Under the pieces are notes generated by a model. It searched no databases. It was not told the DNA's origin and saw nothing but the letters and a program-made list of their open reading frames with translations. A stretch of 64,000 nt of DNA from the NCBI GenBank assembly GCA_905250115.1, contig CAJNOI010000129.1:214333-278332 (forward strand), in the 5' to 3' direction. Positions 35,193 to 46,762 of the stretch are shown one piece after another. Origin of the DNA: Adineta steineri (lineage: Eukaryota > Rotifera > Eurotatoria > Adinetida > Adinetidae). The stretch's first letter is position 1. The number at the start of each line of letters is the position of its first letter. The position numbers and the translations under genes are program-made.

Positions 35193-36017
35193 AAATAATC
35201 ATCGAAAGTCACACGAAGTGCTTGGAGCATAAATGTGCTTAACAAATCTCTTAGCGTAATTCTTATAAAATAAAAATGTTAATCATGAATCAACTTTTGT
35301 TTTCTTAATCATTTTTATCAACTGAGTCACTAATAGTTTATAAAAAGCGTTTAGTAGAAAAATTTGAAAATATGGATATGGTTGACAGTGTGAAATAGAT
35401 GTGACACTCATATCTTTTTCCGCACCCTTCTTACTAGGACTGTATCCAAGAAATTATCAAAACATTTGTTATAAACCTCGAAGAATAAGTTTAAATTGGA
35501 TTGTATGTTTCGTCTTTTCCTACCCTTAAACTGACACATTCATTATAGATCGTTTTGCACGAAATGATGAAGCTTCTTCATTCTACTTTGAGCCAGTCGA
35601 TATGCAAACATCTTGAGAGTGTGAGTGTCAGTAAATAGAAGATCAGTATTTAAACACATTTTCATTCAAATCCTGACTCATCCTGTAAGTATGTGCATGT
35701 CTTGCTTATGATATCCATAATCACATCCATACTCTTTATTCGTTGTTAGTGGAAATTCTTTCCAAAGACTTGTGCTACATCAAGTCTGACATATTTTTTT
35801 TAGAAATAATTGAAAATGTCGAAATGTTTAGTGATAGAGTATTAGTATGGACGATATTCTTTAATTACAGAAGAGTGTACAGAAAACATGATTAATAAAA
35901 ATATAAGTGTGTGTGTGTGTGGGGGTTATTTATAAAGGATACGAAGACCCACGAAAATACCCAAATCATGAACTTATACTATCAGTAGATAGTTCGATAC
36001 CAATTAGACATATTCAC
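35193..36017. other. Intergenic DNA with partial hairpin arms
   Basis: Contains isolated or degenerate arms of the telomere-like family (about 35372-35430, and a single left arm at 35609-35630, ATCTTGAGAGTGTGAGTGTC) and a short (GT)n GGGGG run at about 35907-35926. No gene is seen. Confidence 0.45.
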
Positions 36018-36180
36018 AAAATATCAGATCTTCATCTTGTGGTTTAGGAAAAATAGAAAAGTCACATTTTCTTGATTTTTATTTCTATCAACGGATTTTC
36101 ATTACTGAGCTGTTTAATGGAAGTCAAGAAAATGCGACTTTTCTATTTTTCTTAAACTACAAGATGAAGATCTGATATTT
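36018..36180. mobile_element. Near-perfect 60-base inverted repeat element (MITE)
   Basis: The left arm from 36018 (AAATATCAGATCTTCATCTT then GTGGTTTAGG) and the right arm ending at 36180 are reverse complements with about four differences in 60, separated by about 43 bases. It has no coding content. The right end is immediately followed by a telomere-like hairpin. Confidence 0.85.
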
Positions 36181-36181
36181 T

Positions 36182-36242
36182 GGGTGTGGGTCTCTGGATT
36201 CTTCTCATTAATAACCACACCCACACTCACCCTCAAGACAGG
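36182..36242. repeat. Telomere-like hairpin repeat abutting a MITE
   Basis: Left GGGTGTGGGTCTCTGG, right CCACACCCACACTCACCCTC then AAGACAGG. It starts two bases after the MITE and ends about 260 bases from the 3' end of the fucosyltransferase gene. Confidence 0.7.
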
Positions 36243-36504
36243 TGAAGAATCCTTTGGCATGTATGTTACTGTTTGCAAGAATGTCTATAAGCGGGGATCA
36301 GTCCATATTTTTTGCTATATACTTCAGCTGTCATTAACAATCGTTTTTTTTTACAAAAATAGGTACGTCAAAAAGCTCGACTAAGCAATTCAGTCTCTCT
36401 TAAAAAAAAGATATCAGTTTGAATTAATCTTTAACTTTATTTAGAATTCTTTTATCGTGGAAACTCCCTGAGCATAGCACATCCTATGGTGGCATCAACA
36501 AATC

Positions 36505-37482
36505 CTAGGGTTTAAACGATGGTGGAAAATAATCTTGTTGCGGACAATTACGTGCAAGGAGACTACCTTGTTTTGGATACGATTTATCGTAGATAACTTG
36601 ACCATTTGTTAGAAATCCAGCCCACCAACCGTATGTTCCCGTTGTTATTAAACTATCATTACATAATGTTAATATAGCCAGATCTTCTGACGGCGAATGA
36701 GTATCGGAAGTTACGACCACATCATTTCTATTTGACAACATTGTTCGACACCACTGTTTATCGTCACTAGATACAATAAAGAGTGAATCTGGACTTATGC
36801 TAGTGTAATATGACATGCTTGCGTTTATGTACGCAAACGATGAAGCAATGACGCCGCCCCAACGATGTCGAAAAGACAGAAAATCGCCACGACGAATATG
36901 AACTCCAACTAGTGTGGCCGTTCTATTCAGTGATCGAACATAAGTCTGGGCTTTCTGAAAAATATTCGTATTAAACGAAAATTGCTGACGGATCTCTTTT
37001 GAATAATCTATAAAATACTTATATGATTGCCAATATCCCATTAATCTTATTGAGCGATTCAGTTTATTGTCTTCCATCAATGACGGATAGTACATGCACG
37101 CACCATTCGATACTGTCGGAATATTTTTCAGTAGTAATAAATCTTTTTTTGAAATTAAACGTGATTCATCAATCAAAAATATCTTTCGAAATGTATTTAA
37201 CATACGCAAATCGATGTACATTAGACAGTGTCGTCTTCTCGCAAGACCATATGCAGTAGCATACATAAACATTTGATTTCCTAGACGACCTTTCGCTTGT
37301 TGAACAACAATCACGCATGAACCACCAGTAATATATTCGTTTACAATCGAATTATAATGTTTAAAAACAATATAGCCGACAAGCAAAAGTACGAGGCTGA
37401 GCAAGGCAATTAATAAATGAGTACGATTATTGAAAAACTTATGAAATTGTATTTTCAAATGTCGACAATATGTATACATCAT
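36505..37482 (-). CDS. GT11 alpha-1,2-fucosyltransferase-like (FUT1/FUT2 type), 325 residues
   Basis: Golgi type II membrane glycosyltransferase predicted to move fucose from GDP-fucose to terminal galactose. A short basic cytosolic tail is followed by an anchor (LLIALLSLVLLLVGYIVF). The catalytic domain opens with AKGRLGNQMFMYATAYGLA, the GT11 N-terminal signature. VGVHIRRGDF is the GDP-fucose-binding motif with the key arginine. SSDDKQWCRTML, SPSEDLAILTLCN and TGTYGWWAGFL are the C-terminal motifs. It ends soon after YFPPSFKP, as family members do. It is single-exon. The start is the first ATG of a pair at 37482, with TTATTCAG acceptor sequence just upstream. The acceptor sugar is not determined by sequence. 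Confidence 0.9.
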   Translation of the reverse strand: MMYTYCRHLKIQFHKFFNNRTHLLIALLSLVLLLVGYIVFKHYNSIVNEYITGGSCVIVVQQAKGRLGNQMFMYATAYGLARRRHCLMYIDLRMLNTFRKIFLIDESRLISKKDLLLLKNIPTVSNGACMYYPSLMEDNKLNRSIRLMGYWQSYKYFIDYSKEIRQQFSFNTNIFQKAQTYVRSLNRTATLVGVHIRRGDFLSFRHRWGGVIASSFAYINASMSYYTSISPDSLFIVSSDDKQWCRTMLSNRNDVVVTSDTHSPSEDLAILTLCNDSLITTGTYGWWAGFLTNGQVIYDKSYPKQGSLLARNCPQQDYFPPSFKP

Positions 37483-37485
37483 CAA

Positions 37486-39036
37486 TTGCTGAATAACGAT
37501 AAAAAAAACAGCTCTTCGTGTGTAGATGCTAAGCCTATGACAGTTTCAGCTTTCACATAGTAAACTTATAGTGTCTTTCTAAAATATAGATGGAGAAATT
37601 TCACATAAAGTGTATCAATGTAAAATCCTACACAATCGAAGTACTTTGCGAACAAGTAGTGGTGGTTAAAACTCTACAAAATGTATGCAGATCCTCGACT
37701 TGCACTAAAGAATCGATAAGGCAGTTTTAAGAGAAAGCTTCGGTCTGAGTACAGAAGACTTTGTCTCTGACTCCGAGTAAACAGTAAATTCGTCAGGCTC
37801 CAAGATAATTGGGCATTTAAGATCTTAGTTTTCGATACTGAATATCAAGATCTAATATCAGATTTTGAGCACAAGTAATCAATCAAACGTCTAACGTAGA
37901 CTCAACAATTGGTTTATGTTTCAAACACATCATCAAAAGGAATATCAGTTGATAGAAACTTCAGGTTGAAGGAGAAACGTGTACCGTGGCTTACTCATCG
38001 CCTCTTGATTAGGTATTTAGTAATATATATTATGTGGAAGATTCGCTTTCCAAAAAAGACTGTCAGGCCTAGTATTAGTCGAGTGAGGCCTTGTGGTTGT
38101 ATCTATAGTTGTCTAATCACACCCTGAATTTTGGAATTCATCCTCGAACATGCTCTATGTAGCAATGGATTTGTACATCTAAAGTTGAAATACTAAGATA
38201 TTCAGAAACTATTTTGATAGAGAAACTGGCTGAATAAATTGAGTGTGGGTGTGAATAAAGGAGAGACATTTACATTTACGCCTTCTTATAGATGATAATG
38301 TTTTGGGTTGATGTATATATATATTCTACAAAAGATCTTACTGGCTCACAAAGATCATTTTAGACACACACTACTAATAAAATACAATACAAATCTACTC
38401 ATTCGTTTTTGTTGTTGTAGTTGGTCGAAGATGAACGACGTAGGAAAATTTTAAAATAATGAGTGACTACCGCTGTTGTACTTTTTTCATACGTTTTCTC
38501 TCGAAGTATTGACGGGCTATATGAAATACATGTTCCTTCTCGCCACACGATTGATTTTTTATTCTCTTTTTTCTCCTATTGTTCTGTGTCAACAACATTT
38601 AAAACGGTGAAAAAGGTAGATTGACGCTCGATTTACGTGTCACAATTTTTCTGTTATTTCTTTACAATGCCATTCAAACACGATCTCTCGTCATTTTATT
38701 TTTTTTTCAACTTATTCGTTAGCATACTTGTCATCAAGCAAAATCGTCAAACATAATTGAATATCTACGTAGGAGTGTTCTCGCATTGATGAATAAGGTT
38801 ATAGACGCTAGTTCGTTCAATCTTGTACCTGTATCCAAACACCCATCTCGTTAATAACCTCATTCGTATTTATTTATGAGAAGAGTGATGCTAATATTTA
38901 ATTAAATAAACCATAAATGCTAGTTGAATCACATTTCAAAAATTACTATGATAATAAAATCAAAAGAAATGCTCATAAAAAAGAACATACTCGACCCTCA
39001 GAAATGGCAGATATAGTTCCAACCTGTTGTGGCTGT
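37486..39036. other. Intergenic DNA, nothing recognised apart from a lone hairpin arm
   Basis: A left arm only (ATTGAGTGTGGGTGTGAATA) occurs at about 38238-38257. The remaining sequence has no supported gene. Confidence 0.4.
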
Positions 39037-39387
39037 TTATAATTCTCGATTCGCACTATTATCGTTTGGGGTTGTTGCATATCGAGCAAACAGTTTTTTC
39101 AATTGTTTATATGTTCGTATGTGACTGTCTTGAACATTAGCATTCATTCGGCGGAAATCAAGATACAGCTTGTCAGTAAATACAAGTGATACGAGACCTG
39201 ACGATGAACATGTACCTATATCTTCAAGTAAAAATGATACAATGTGCTTAGTAAGAGCATCGGCCAGTGACATTTCTCGTTGATTATTAATCGATTTAAA
39301 GTATTTGAATGTGATACAAGCGCTTACACACTTTGCATTGCGATTTCCAATGTCAATCTTTTCAAACAATGAATCGCCGTCGTCCAT
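39037..39387 (-). CDS. Hypothetical protein or gene remnant, 116 residues
   Basis: Not recognised. The open frame is less AT-biased than its surroundings and its translation has a normal mixed composition (for example MSLADALTKHIVSFLLEDIG and KLYLDFRRMNANVQDSHIRT), unlike the low-complexity frames nearby. The frame stays open for at least 15 codons upstream of the ATG, so it could be a 3' exon or the tail of a decayed gene. No signal peptide, membrane segment or catalytic motif is seen. Confidence 0.3.
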   Translation of the reverse strand: MDDGDSLFEKIDIGNRNAKCVSACITFKYFKSINNQREMSLADALTKHIVSFLLEDIGTCSSSGLVSLVFTDKLYLDFRRMNANVQDSHIRTYKQLKKLFARYATTPNDNSANREL

Positions 39388-39759
39388 TTGAGATATACCA
39401 AGCCAACAGCGATAGCTCCCACTGCATTAAATGGTTGTACTATGTAACAATATTTGCTTGATGATTCCATTGATACGAGATCATTACTTGTTGATTAGTG
39501 ATCTCGAGTGGAATATCATTATTCAAAGCATCTTTCTTCTTCTCGCCGCAATTTACTGTTGGCAAATGGTACAAACTAACAAGTATAGGAACTGCACTAG
39601 GGATGTATTTGAGAAAACAGATAACTTCATCTACTACTTCTTTTCAATTATTAGTTGCTACTTGGTTTTAGTAATTTCTTTTATATCTCTTTGTGAAAAG
39701 TTCGAACGTTGCTGCTTGTGATCAACTACACCTGCTATCAGCATCACCATCTCCTATGC

Positions 39760-41170
39760 AGTCGATTGAATATCTCGTTTTTTGATATTATCAAAAGATC
39801 AAATGCTATGTGATATATGTGAGAGACTAATTAAAGGATAATAAAAATAAAGGTAATTACGCATAAACAAGAGATAATATAAACATAAATCCAATTAGTA
39901 GCTTTTATCTTTGTTCTTCTTGTGCTATGGTTGTGTAAGGCTTGTATAAAAAGACACCCTCTAATTAACGCTTGTCACGATTCATTATCAATATATTTTG
40001 TATTGAATGAAAAAGTCAAATTATTGATGTAGTTTTTCTTGATTTTTGTTTTTTTGATAATTGCAATTTTATACAATGTGATACGTTCTTATAAAAAGAA
40101 AGTGTATACGCCTACTTTAGTAGTATAAAAATCAGTGTACATAAACATTTTGTTTCAAATATCCATTGTAGACACTGCGTAGAAGATCAATAGTGCAAAA
40201 GTACAAATCAAAACAAATAACACAGATATTTTTATCAATTTAAATAAAACTGTAGCGAAAGTTAGGCGAGATTTTTAAATTACATATAATGAGTATTTTT
40301 TTTTGATTTTGCTAAAACTGCAACCTTCAGATTTTAACAGTATAGAAATTCCATGAAAAAGACCTGTTATTAATCGATATCTATTTAAAATGTATGATGA
40401 CAAAATGCTACGCATTATTTTTGTTTCGTATGTACATGCGTCGTGTAATGTGCTGCTATGAGACACTATAACGACCATATAGCAGAAAAATATTTTTTTT
40501 TGATCGTTTCTCACCAGTGTTGTTATGTCTGGTTGCGCGTTAGTATTGTTTTTTTTCGCTTCTTCATACTATTTGTTCTCTTTCGCATGCATTCACTTTG
40601 ATGAAATGCAAACGGCAAATAACATTGCATGCCGTAATGAGATGCATAGAGCCTCTTTTTTCATGTATTCTTCACACGCATCCCATTTAAATACAGAATA
40701 ATATTCCATAGACTACGACTCATTCTGTGACAGTGCGATTTTTTCTCTCGATATGTCGTTAGAACGTATTTATTTATTGTTTGTTGTGTACTAATGTACT
40801 TTTTTCCTACTGTTTACTGTAAAGAAAGAATCAAATGTCACTCCGATGTACGACATTTTTTCGAAGCAGAATGCATCCATAGTACAGATTCAGCAGCAGA
40901 AAATCTTTATTATAAAATTCTATCACTTACTCTACGATACAATATGGCAAAATCAAAATACTTATATAATCTCCATTTGTTTTTCTTTTTCTTCAGTACT
41001 CCTTCATTGTAGAATCCATGTGAGTTTATCACTCTCATATATTCTTCAACGGGTTTATGATGCATAGCAATTTCATAAAACCTCGTAAGGAGTATCCACT
41101 TAAAAGGAATTGTCGTTACTGAGAAACAAAGATGAAAATCTAACTAAAATAAAATTGTTTTTTTTGTATT
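39760..41170. other. Intergenic DNA, nothing recognised
   Basis: Only AT-rich accidental open frames. The last part must carry the promoter or trans-splice acceptor of the downstream phosphoesterase gene (TTTTTTTTGTATTTAG ends at 41173). Confidence 0.4.
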
Positions 41171-41178
41171 TAGCAACA

Positions 41179-43232
41179 ATGTTTCGCTCACGTTGTCATC
41201 GTCCACAACACAAACCTGATTCAATTGAATATCATATATCTAGGTCGCAAATATCTTTTTTACTATCACCATCAACAAACAACACTTCGACTAAATACTC
41301 TCCACGTTACCGTCCAGTTCTAATTACATTTCCATTAGTCGTAACATTAAAAGAAATTTTATCACAAAAAGATTTTATTGATTTAGCTTCTAAACATTCG
41401 TCAACACCTGTATCAACTACAGATAATGATGATCAACAGCAGCAGCAAAACACGGCTTATTTTGAATTAGAAGGCAAAATATTAGATGACAATTTACGAT
41501 TTTCATCAATTATTTTAATGAAAGCATTAATATTAGTTATTAATGAGAATACTCAATTAAAATTTCATGAAAGTAAACGTATTTCACCAGATCCTACCGC
41601 CGTAGCTGAACATCGTAAAGGCTTAATTAGTCGTCTTCCAATTGATAATGGCCATCGACCCTCAACTAGTAAACAACAAAATTATCCAAATGAGAGTTTA
41701 GATTTATTATTTGATACATTGCATGGTGAATTGTCATATATAACTGAATATTTAAAAAGTCATATTGGTGAAAGACATGATTTTACAACATATCCAATAC
41801 AACTACAAAAACAAGATAAAACAAAACAATGGAATGAATGGGAAACAGGAATATATAAAATGTGTGGAGATGCGGATGGCACAGTAAATATTGCGTTAGC
41901 TTCTGATTGGTATGCATATAAATATATATAAATATTCATTGATTGATTTACTTTTTTTTATAGGGGTGCGGGTACAATGGAATCAGCACTTGTTGCTAGT
42001 TCAATGATGAATGGTTTAGATTTGAGTACTCAACAACAACTAGCTACACCTAATCTACCACATTATTCAATACATTTAGGTGATATTTATTATGTTGGTC
42101 TACCAACAGAAGTTCAACATTGTTGTCTTGGTGTTAAACCACACTGGGCAGAACAAGGTGTTCGATGGCCTATTGGACGAAATGGTAGTTTTACAATTCC
42201 AGGAAATCACGAATTGTATAGTCGTGGTTTTGGTTACTGGGATCATTTTTTACCACAATTAGGTTTGTTCAATCCTGAAGATTTAACACAACCTACACAA
42301 CCACAGAACACTTCATATTGGTTATTAGAAAATGAACAATGGAGAATAATTGGTCTTGATACTGGCTATAATTCATTTGCACTAATAACAATTGATAATT
42401 TCTCAATTAAATTACCAGAAGAAATAATGGATTGGTTAAAAACAGTTGTTGGACTTAGTCCACAAATGACTGATAAACGTGGTCTATTGTTTTTCTCACA
42501 TCATCAAGTGGTGAGTGCTTGGGACGAAAAACCATATACAGGTAAATATCAAGTGTTTTGTGTGTGGTGGTTCATTGCTTATACATATTGTTTTTCATAT
42601 CGAGGAGCGAATATGTTTACAGATATCCTCATAATAGGCTAAAGAGTTGATCATACTTTATATATTTAGAGTTTCCTGAACAAATAGCATCATTATTACC
42701 AGAAGGACAGACTGTCCTCTATCTATGGGGTCATGAACATCGTTTGAGTTTTTATGAAAAACAAACAATCGAACCGATGCTAAATTCTGGTAGTAAATTA
42801 TCGTTATATGGACGATGTATTGGTAATTCTGGTTTTCCTACGTTGGCAACGCAACTTCCTATCAAAGCTCGTGAAACTAAATTATTATTTTATGATGATC
42901 GTTTATATAATGTTGAAGATAAAGATGCTTGGAGTGATATGGCATTAGGTTTCAATGGTTATGTGACAATGAAATTTGTACGTCCAAAACAAGCAGGTGA
43001 TACAAGTTTATATTTAACTTATAAAAGTTTAGATTTAAACACAAAAGGACAATTAACAGCTGAAAATGCAACTATTCTAGTTAACGAAGAATGGGCTGTT
43101 GATTCAAATGGGAATGTTATTCTCGTTAAATTACAACCTGTCAATCAAGAAATGACAAAAAGCGTTCATATAAATACGAATAATGATGAATCATCATCAT
43201 CAAATGAATCACACTGTTGTACAGCTTCATAA
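41179..43232 (+). CDS. Calcineurin-like metallophosphoesterase, three exons, 623 residues
   Basis: Two-metal phosphoesterase. Exons 41179-41909, 41964-42541 and 42670-43232 join in frame across introns of 54 and 128 bases. Metal-binding motifs appear in order across the junctions: the Asp of SDWGAG (about 243), HLGDIYYVG (D284), IPGNHELYSRG (N325, H326), FFSHHQVVSAW, and WGHEHR (H458, H460). The first 230 residues form an extra N-terminal region with a Gln/Asp-rich patch. The last 150, after GHEH, contain a beta-rich segment and a Ser/Asn-rich tail ending SHCCTAS. No signal peptide is seen, so it is probably cytosolic. The substrate is unknown; the motif set fits the purple-acid/Ser-Thr phosphatase fold in the broad sense. 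An acceptor-like TTTAG lies five bases before the ATG, so a longer upstream start is unlikely. Confidence 0.85.
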
Positions 43233-44045
43233 AAAAAGATATTCTAATATTAGTTAGACATCTCTTTCTCGTACCATAAATATTCTCGTTTGTGAAATCG
43301 TTTACATGATTTTCCTTCATCTATAATTTTCTGTAAATTATATATATGTTCATCCTATTTTTCCTCTTTTCTTTTTAATTTTGGTAGATGCGAACATTGA
43401 CAGTTGTCATTATTCCTTGCATCTACGATAAGAGACCTTGTAATTGGTGAAAAAAATCAGAGTTTTAGTTCGTAATGTTGTCTGAACCACAGAAGTTGCA
43501 GCGCATACTGAATATTTTCTAAATAAAGATGAGAATGAAAACAATGTTATTCTCCATTCATTTATCCTACACAATTTCCAACCGTTTCAGAGATCTTCAC
43601 TAATTTTATTAATATTCTAGTGATTTCTTTTTTAATCGTTACTGAATAATCCAGTTCATTAATCGGGAGGATATAGTTGATTAGTAACTTGTGAGCCGGA
43701 TACAAATGTCTATTTAGACTAAAATCATATTCAATTGATATTTAGCTTCAATGTAAACAAACTTGTCGTTGCTACTTCGAGCCAATTCCTGTCATAAAGA
43801 TCGTCTTAATTTTACGGATTACTTTTAATATTGTTACAGAAACAATGTCCGGACAAACAGATAAGACTGATCTACAAGATGATGAAAAAAAACTTCAGTT
43901 ATTTTTTTGAGAAGTTTTCTGGCACCTGTTTAAGCGTTAAGTAATTAAAAACTAATGCTAAATATTTTACTTAAATTCTTAATGAAAACGTGTCATTTTC
44001 TAGACACAAATATTAGAAGTTGTCAGATAAACATGTCGTTTTTTT
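43233..44045. other. Intergenic DNA up to the second gap
   Basis: No gene or repeat recognised. It ends in a T run against the gap. Confidence 0.4.
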
Positions 44046-44145
44046 NNNNNNNNNNNNNNNNNNNNNNNNNNNNNNNNNNNNNNNNNNNNNNNNNNNNNNN
44101 NNNNNNNNNNNNNNNNNNNNNNNNNNNNNNNNNNNNNNNNNNNNN
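44046..44145. other. Assembly gap, 100 N
   Basis: Exactly 100 N flanked by T runs on both sides, probably a gap of unknown length at a homopolymer. Confidence 0.98.
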
Positions 44146-44238
44146 TTTTTTTGTCTTTACATACAAACCACCAATCATTAAGGTGTTGATTATATTTGTT
44201 GTTGAAACAACTCAATCTTATTTACTTTAATTGTAGCT

Positions 44239-44595
44239 ATGCACTTTCTGACAGTTTGCATCTTGGTTATGCTGGTAGCTATGTTCAACATTGGGCATGC
44301 TAATGGATCAACATGCCGATGTACTTGTTGCAGTAGTGCTTATTGTACCGCAACATTGGTAGGAAACATTACGGTATCATCATGCTCCAGTTGTTCGACT
44401 TCATTATGTCAATCAACATATAATTCAACATGTGTTTCCTTTAACGGTGTGACAAGCTCTTCTTGTGCAGATAGTAGTGGTAGTAGTGGTAGTAGTGGCA
44501 GTGGTGCATTTAGTTTGTCGGAATCAGTACATGGCACATGTATTATGATAATAATGATTGTTCCACTAATGATATATCAAAAGATCAGAATGTGA
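44239..44595 (+). CDS. Small Cys-rich secreted or membrane-anchored protein, 118 residues
   Basis: A signal peptide at residues 1-21 is followed by a Cys/Ser/Thr-rich domain with CRCTCCSSAYCTATLVG and SSCSSCSTSLCQ, then a Ser/Gly linker (SSGSSGSGAF) and a hydrophobic C-terminus (CIMIIMIVPLMIY) ending in a few basic residues. This plan fits a small cell-surface protein held by a C-terminal helix; a GPI signal is an alternative but the basic end argues for a helix. Similar Cys-rich proteins are common in bdelloid gene sets, function unknown. An ATTGTAG acceptor lies two bases before the ATG. The N gap about 90 bases upstream could hide an earlier exon. Confidence 0.65.
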   Translation: MHFLTVCILVMLVAMFNIGHANGSTCRCTCCSSAYCTATLVGNITVSSCSSCSTSLCQSTYNSTCVSFNGVTSSSCADSSGSSGSSGSGAFSLSESVHGTCIMIIMIVPLMIYQKIRM

Positions 44596-45074
44596 AAAAT
44601 CCAACAAGAACTATGAAACTACGAACTTTTATTTTCTAATTTTATTTACTCTGGATTTTATTCTATTTAATGTCCACTTACTATTTTCTCTTTCTACTGT
44701 TCTCTGTTATTCACGCATTCAAAACATTCGATCAATAAAACATATGACAAAGAATATTTCACATGAGAAAAATACTAAGAACAAAATGAAACGTATAACG
44801 TGAGCCCATCCTAGTAATTCAGTAAATGAAGAATCGCATTTCTTAAGACGTTCAATTATTTTTATGATTCAAAAATGTTTATATAATTGATCAGAGCAAA
44901 TAAATAAAACAACGATAAAGCGTTAATGAAGTACAATACTATGACATTTTGATTTGCATCGAATAAAGTATATATGAGTTCAGACCACATATGAACTGCG
45001 AAGAACTATGCATACTAGGGGTGCAATAAATCCTAGTGAAGATTTAAATTTAGTATCCAATTCTTTGGATTTGG

Positions 45075-45125
45075 TCTCTTGAGTGTCGGCTAAAAGAATA
45101 TCCACACCCATACTATCAAGATGGT
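45075..45125. repeat. Telomere-like hairpin repeat (degenerate)
   Basis: Left TCTCTTGAGTGTCGG, right TCCACACCCATACTATCAAG then ATGG. Confidence 0.5.
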
Positions 45126-45246
45126 GGCATTTATATCGATCGCGGTCACTCAATGCAAAAAAATATTCTAATAAGTAACAAACCTATACTTTTTTCGATA
45201 ATAAGTTTTTCTTTTGAATCTCTTCGCCATCCAGAGAGAGTAATCT

Positions 45247-45322
45247 AGTGAGTGCATGTGGATGTGGGTTAAGAGAAAATAAACACCCACACCCTCACCC
45301 TCATACCCACATCCACCCTCGA
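45247..45322. repeat. Telomere-like hairpin repeat with expanded right arm
   Basis: Left AGTGAGTGCATGTGGATGTG, right arm of CACCCACACCCTCACCCTCA and further ACCCACATCCACCCTC. It lies about 160 bases past the alpha-galactosidase stop. Confidence 0.65.
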
Positions 45323-45484
45323 TCACTCACAGAACAAGAATATTCCTGCAGTTTTTTATGCACTGTAGCAGTCTAATCGATCTATTGAATTGAAATCACA
45401 TATTACAGATACTAGACAAAAAACTATTCATCGATAAAGACTATGCTACTTGGTGTTCATAAGCAGTAAAAATTATGAGTCATA

Positions 45485-46762
45485 TCAATAATGAAAATTT
45501 GTTGTATTGTCTAATAAAACTGTCACCATTCGAACACCATGTCCTGGTACATTACTAGCTTGCCAAGTTTCATTAAATTTTCCTAAATCTTGATGAAGCC
45601 AAAGATCTCGAATTGAAACAGTCCAGATTGGGTAAGGTGGATGAGGTGATAAAGCATTCCCAAATAAATCCTTAAAATCTAACGTTATATTCGCCGTAGT
45701 ATTCAATCGATTTAATAAGACAACGGCATGAAAACGTGGAGGAGTAAAACGTAATGTATGATGTGTACTATCAAACTGTGACATATTTTGATGATAAATT
45801 GATTTTGCCCAGACTTCATATGAGCCATCTACTGCTCGTCGAATCATATTTCCTGATCGACCTAATTTATCTTGATTGATTGCAATCACTTCTTTATTCA
45901 TTAAAATATTTCCTATTTCTTTGCTCATTCTTCTTATATCATTTCCTGCAATTAAAGGTGAACTCATTAAAGCCCATAATGAAAATTGTGCAGTATATTC
46001 TTCCAGTGTTTGGCCACCTAAACCAACTGTTAAAATATCTAAATCATTCCAATATCCTGGTTGAGATGCATAATAAATATTTGCTGCATGATCTAAAATA
46101 GTCACGGTTGATATCCATTCATCATATATATCAAACCAAATTCGAGCCATATTACAATATTCTGGTGCCCATAGAAATGGAAATTCTAAATTATTTTCTT
46201 TTAATATTAATTCATCACTATCACAACTATAGAGAATTGAATGATTTTGTATTGATAATGCTTTTGACCAACTGATAAAAGCTGTAGCTCGATCTTTGAC
46301 ATTATCTTGATAGCAACAATCTAATTTGAGAAAATCAATATTCCAATTAGCGAATACTGCTGCATCAAGATATTCATGTTGCCACGATCCAGGATATTGT
46401 TGACATGTATATTCACCTGAACTTGTATACATTCCAAATAGTAAACCTTTTGAATGAATATAATCGGCTAGAGCGCGCATACCATGTGGAAATCTTGTTT
46501 CATTATATTTTAACATTCCAGTGATAGGATCACGAGAAGAAGCTTCCCAACAATCATCGATATTTAAATATTTATATCCGGCCGATAACATTCCACTAGA
46601 AACTAGCATATCAGCCATTTCCATTAGATCTGTTTCATTATAATCACAATGAAATACATTCCAAGTAGACCAACCCATTGGAGGTGTTAAAGCTAAACCA
46701 TTGTTTAAACTCGATATAAAAAGTGGATTTATCAATAATATTAACCAGATTATAAATACCAT
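45485..46762 (-). CDS. GH27 alpha-galactosidase / alpha-N-acetylgalactosaminidase, 425 residues
   Basis: Secreted or lysosomal retaining glycosidase that removes terminal alpha-galactose (or alpha-GalNAc). From the ATG at 46762 a hydrophobic signal peptide (VFIIWLILLINPLF) leads into NNGLALTPPMGWSTWN, the GH27 start. The TIM barrel shows YLNIDDCWE, the nucleophile Asp in DFLKLDCC (about D148) and the acid/base Asp in ARIWFDIYDEW (about D211). GYWNDLDIL and ALMSSPLIAGNDIR follow, then EVIAINQDKLG and a C-terminal beta domain. Length is normal for the family. An in-frame ATG at 46855 would add 31 residues before the signal peptide and is less likely; a TTTCTAG acceptor lies between the two. KLDCC replaces the more usual KYDNC. 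Confidence 0.92.
   Translation of the reverse strand: MVFIIWLILLINPLFISSLNNGLALTPPMGWSTWNVFHCDYNETDLMEMADMLVSSGMLSAGYKYLNIDDCWEASSRDPITGMLKYNETRFPHGMRALADYIHSKGLLFGMYTSSGEYTCQQYPGSWQHEYLDAAVFANWNIDFLKLDCCYQDNVKDRATAFISWSKALSIQNHSILYSCDSDELILKENNLEFPFLWAPEYCNMARIWFDIYDEWISTVTILDHAANIYYASQPGYWNDLDILTVGLGGQTLEEYTAQFSLWALMSSPLIAGNDIRRMSKEIGNILMNKEVIAINQDKLGRSGNMIRRAVDGSYEVWAKSIYHQNMSQFDSTHHTLRFTPPRFHAVVLLNRLNTTANITLDFKDLFGNALSPHPPYPIWTVSIRDLWLHQDLGKFNETWQASNVPGHGVRMVTVLLDNTTNFHY

Noticed and set aside
39431-39721. 96-codon plus-strand frame with hydrophobic segments
   Set aside because: Hydrophobicity is what AT-rich DNA gives by chance; no motif, no supporting acceptor and no paralogue in the window.
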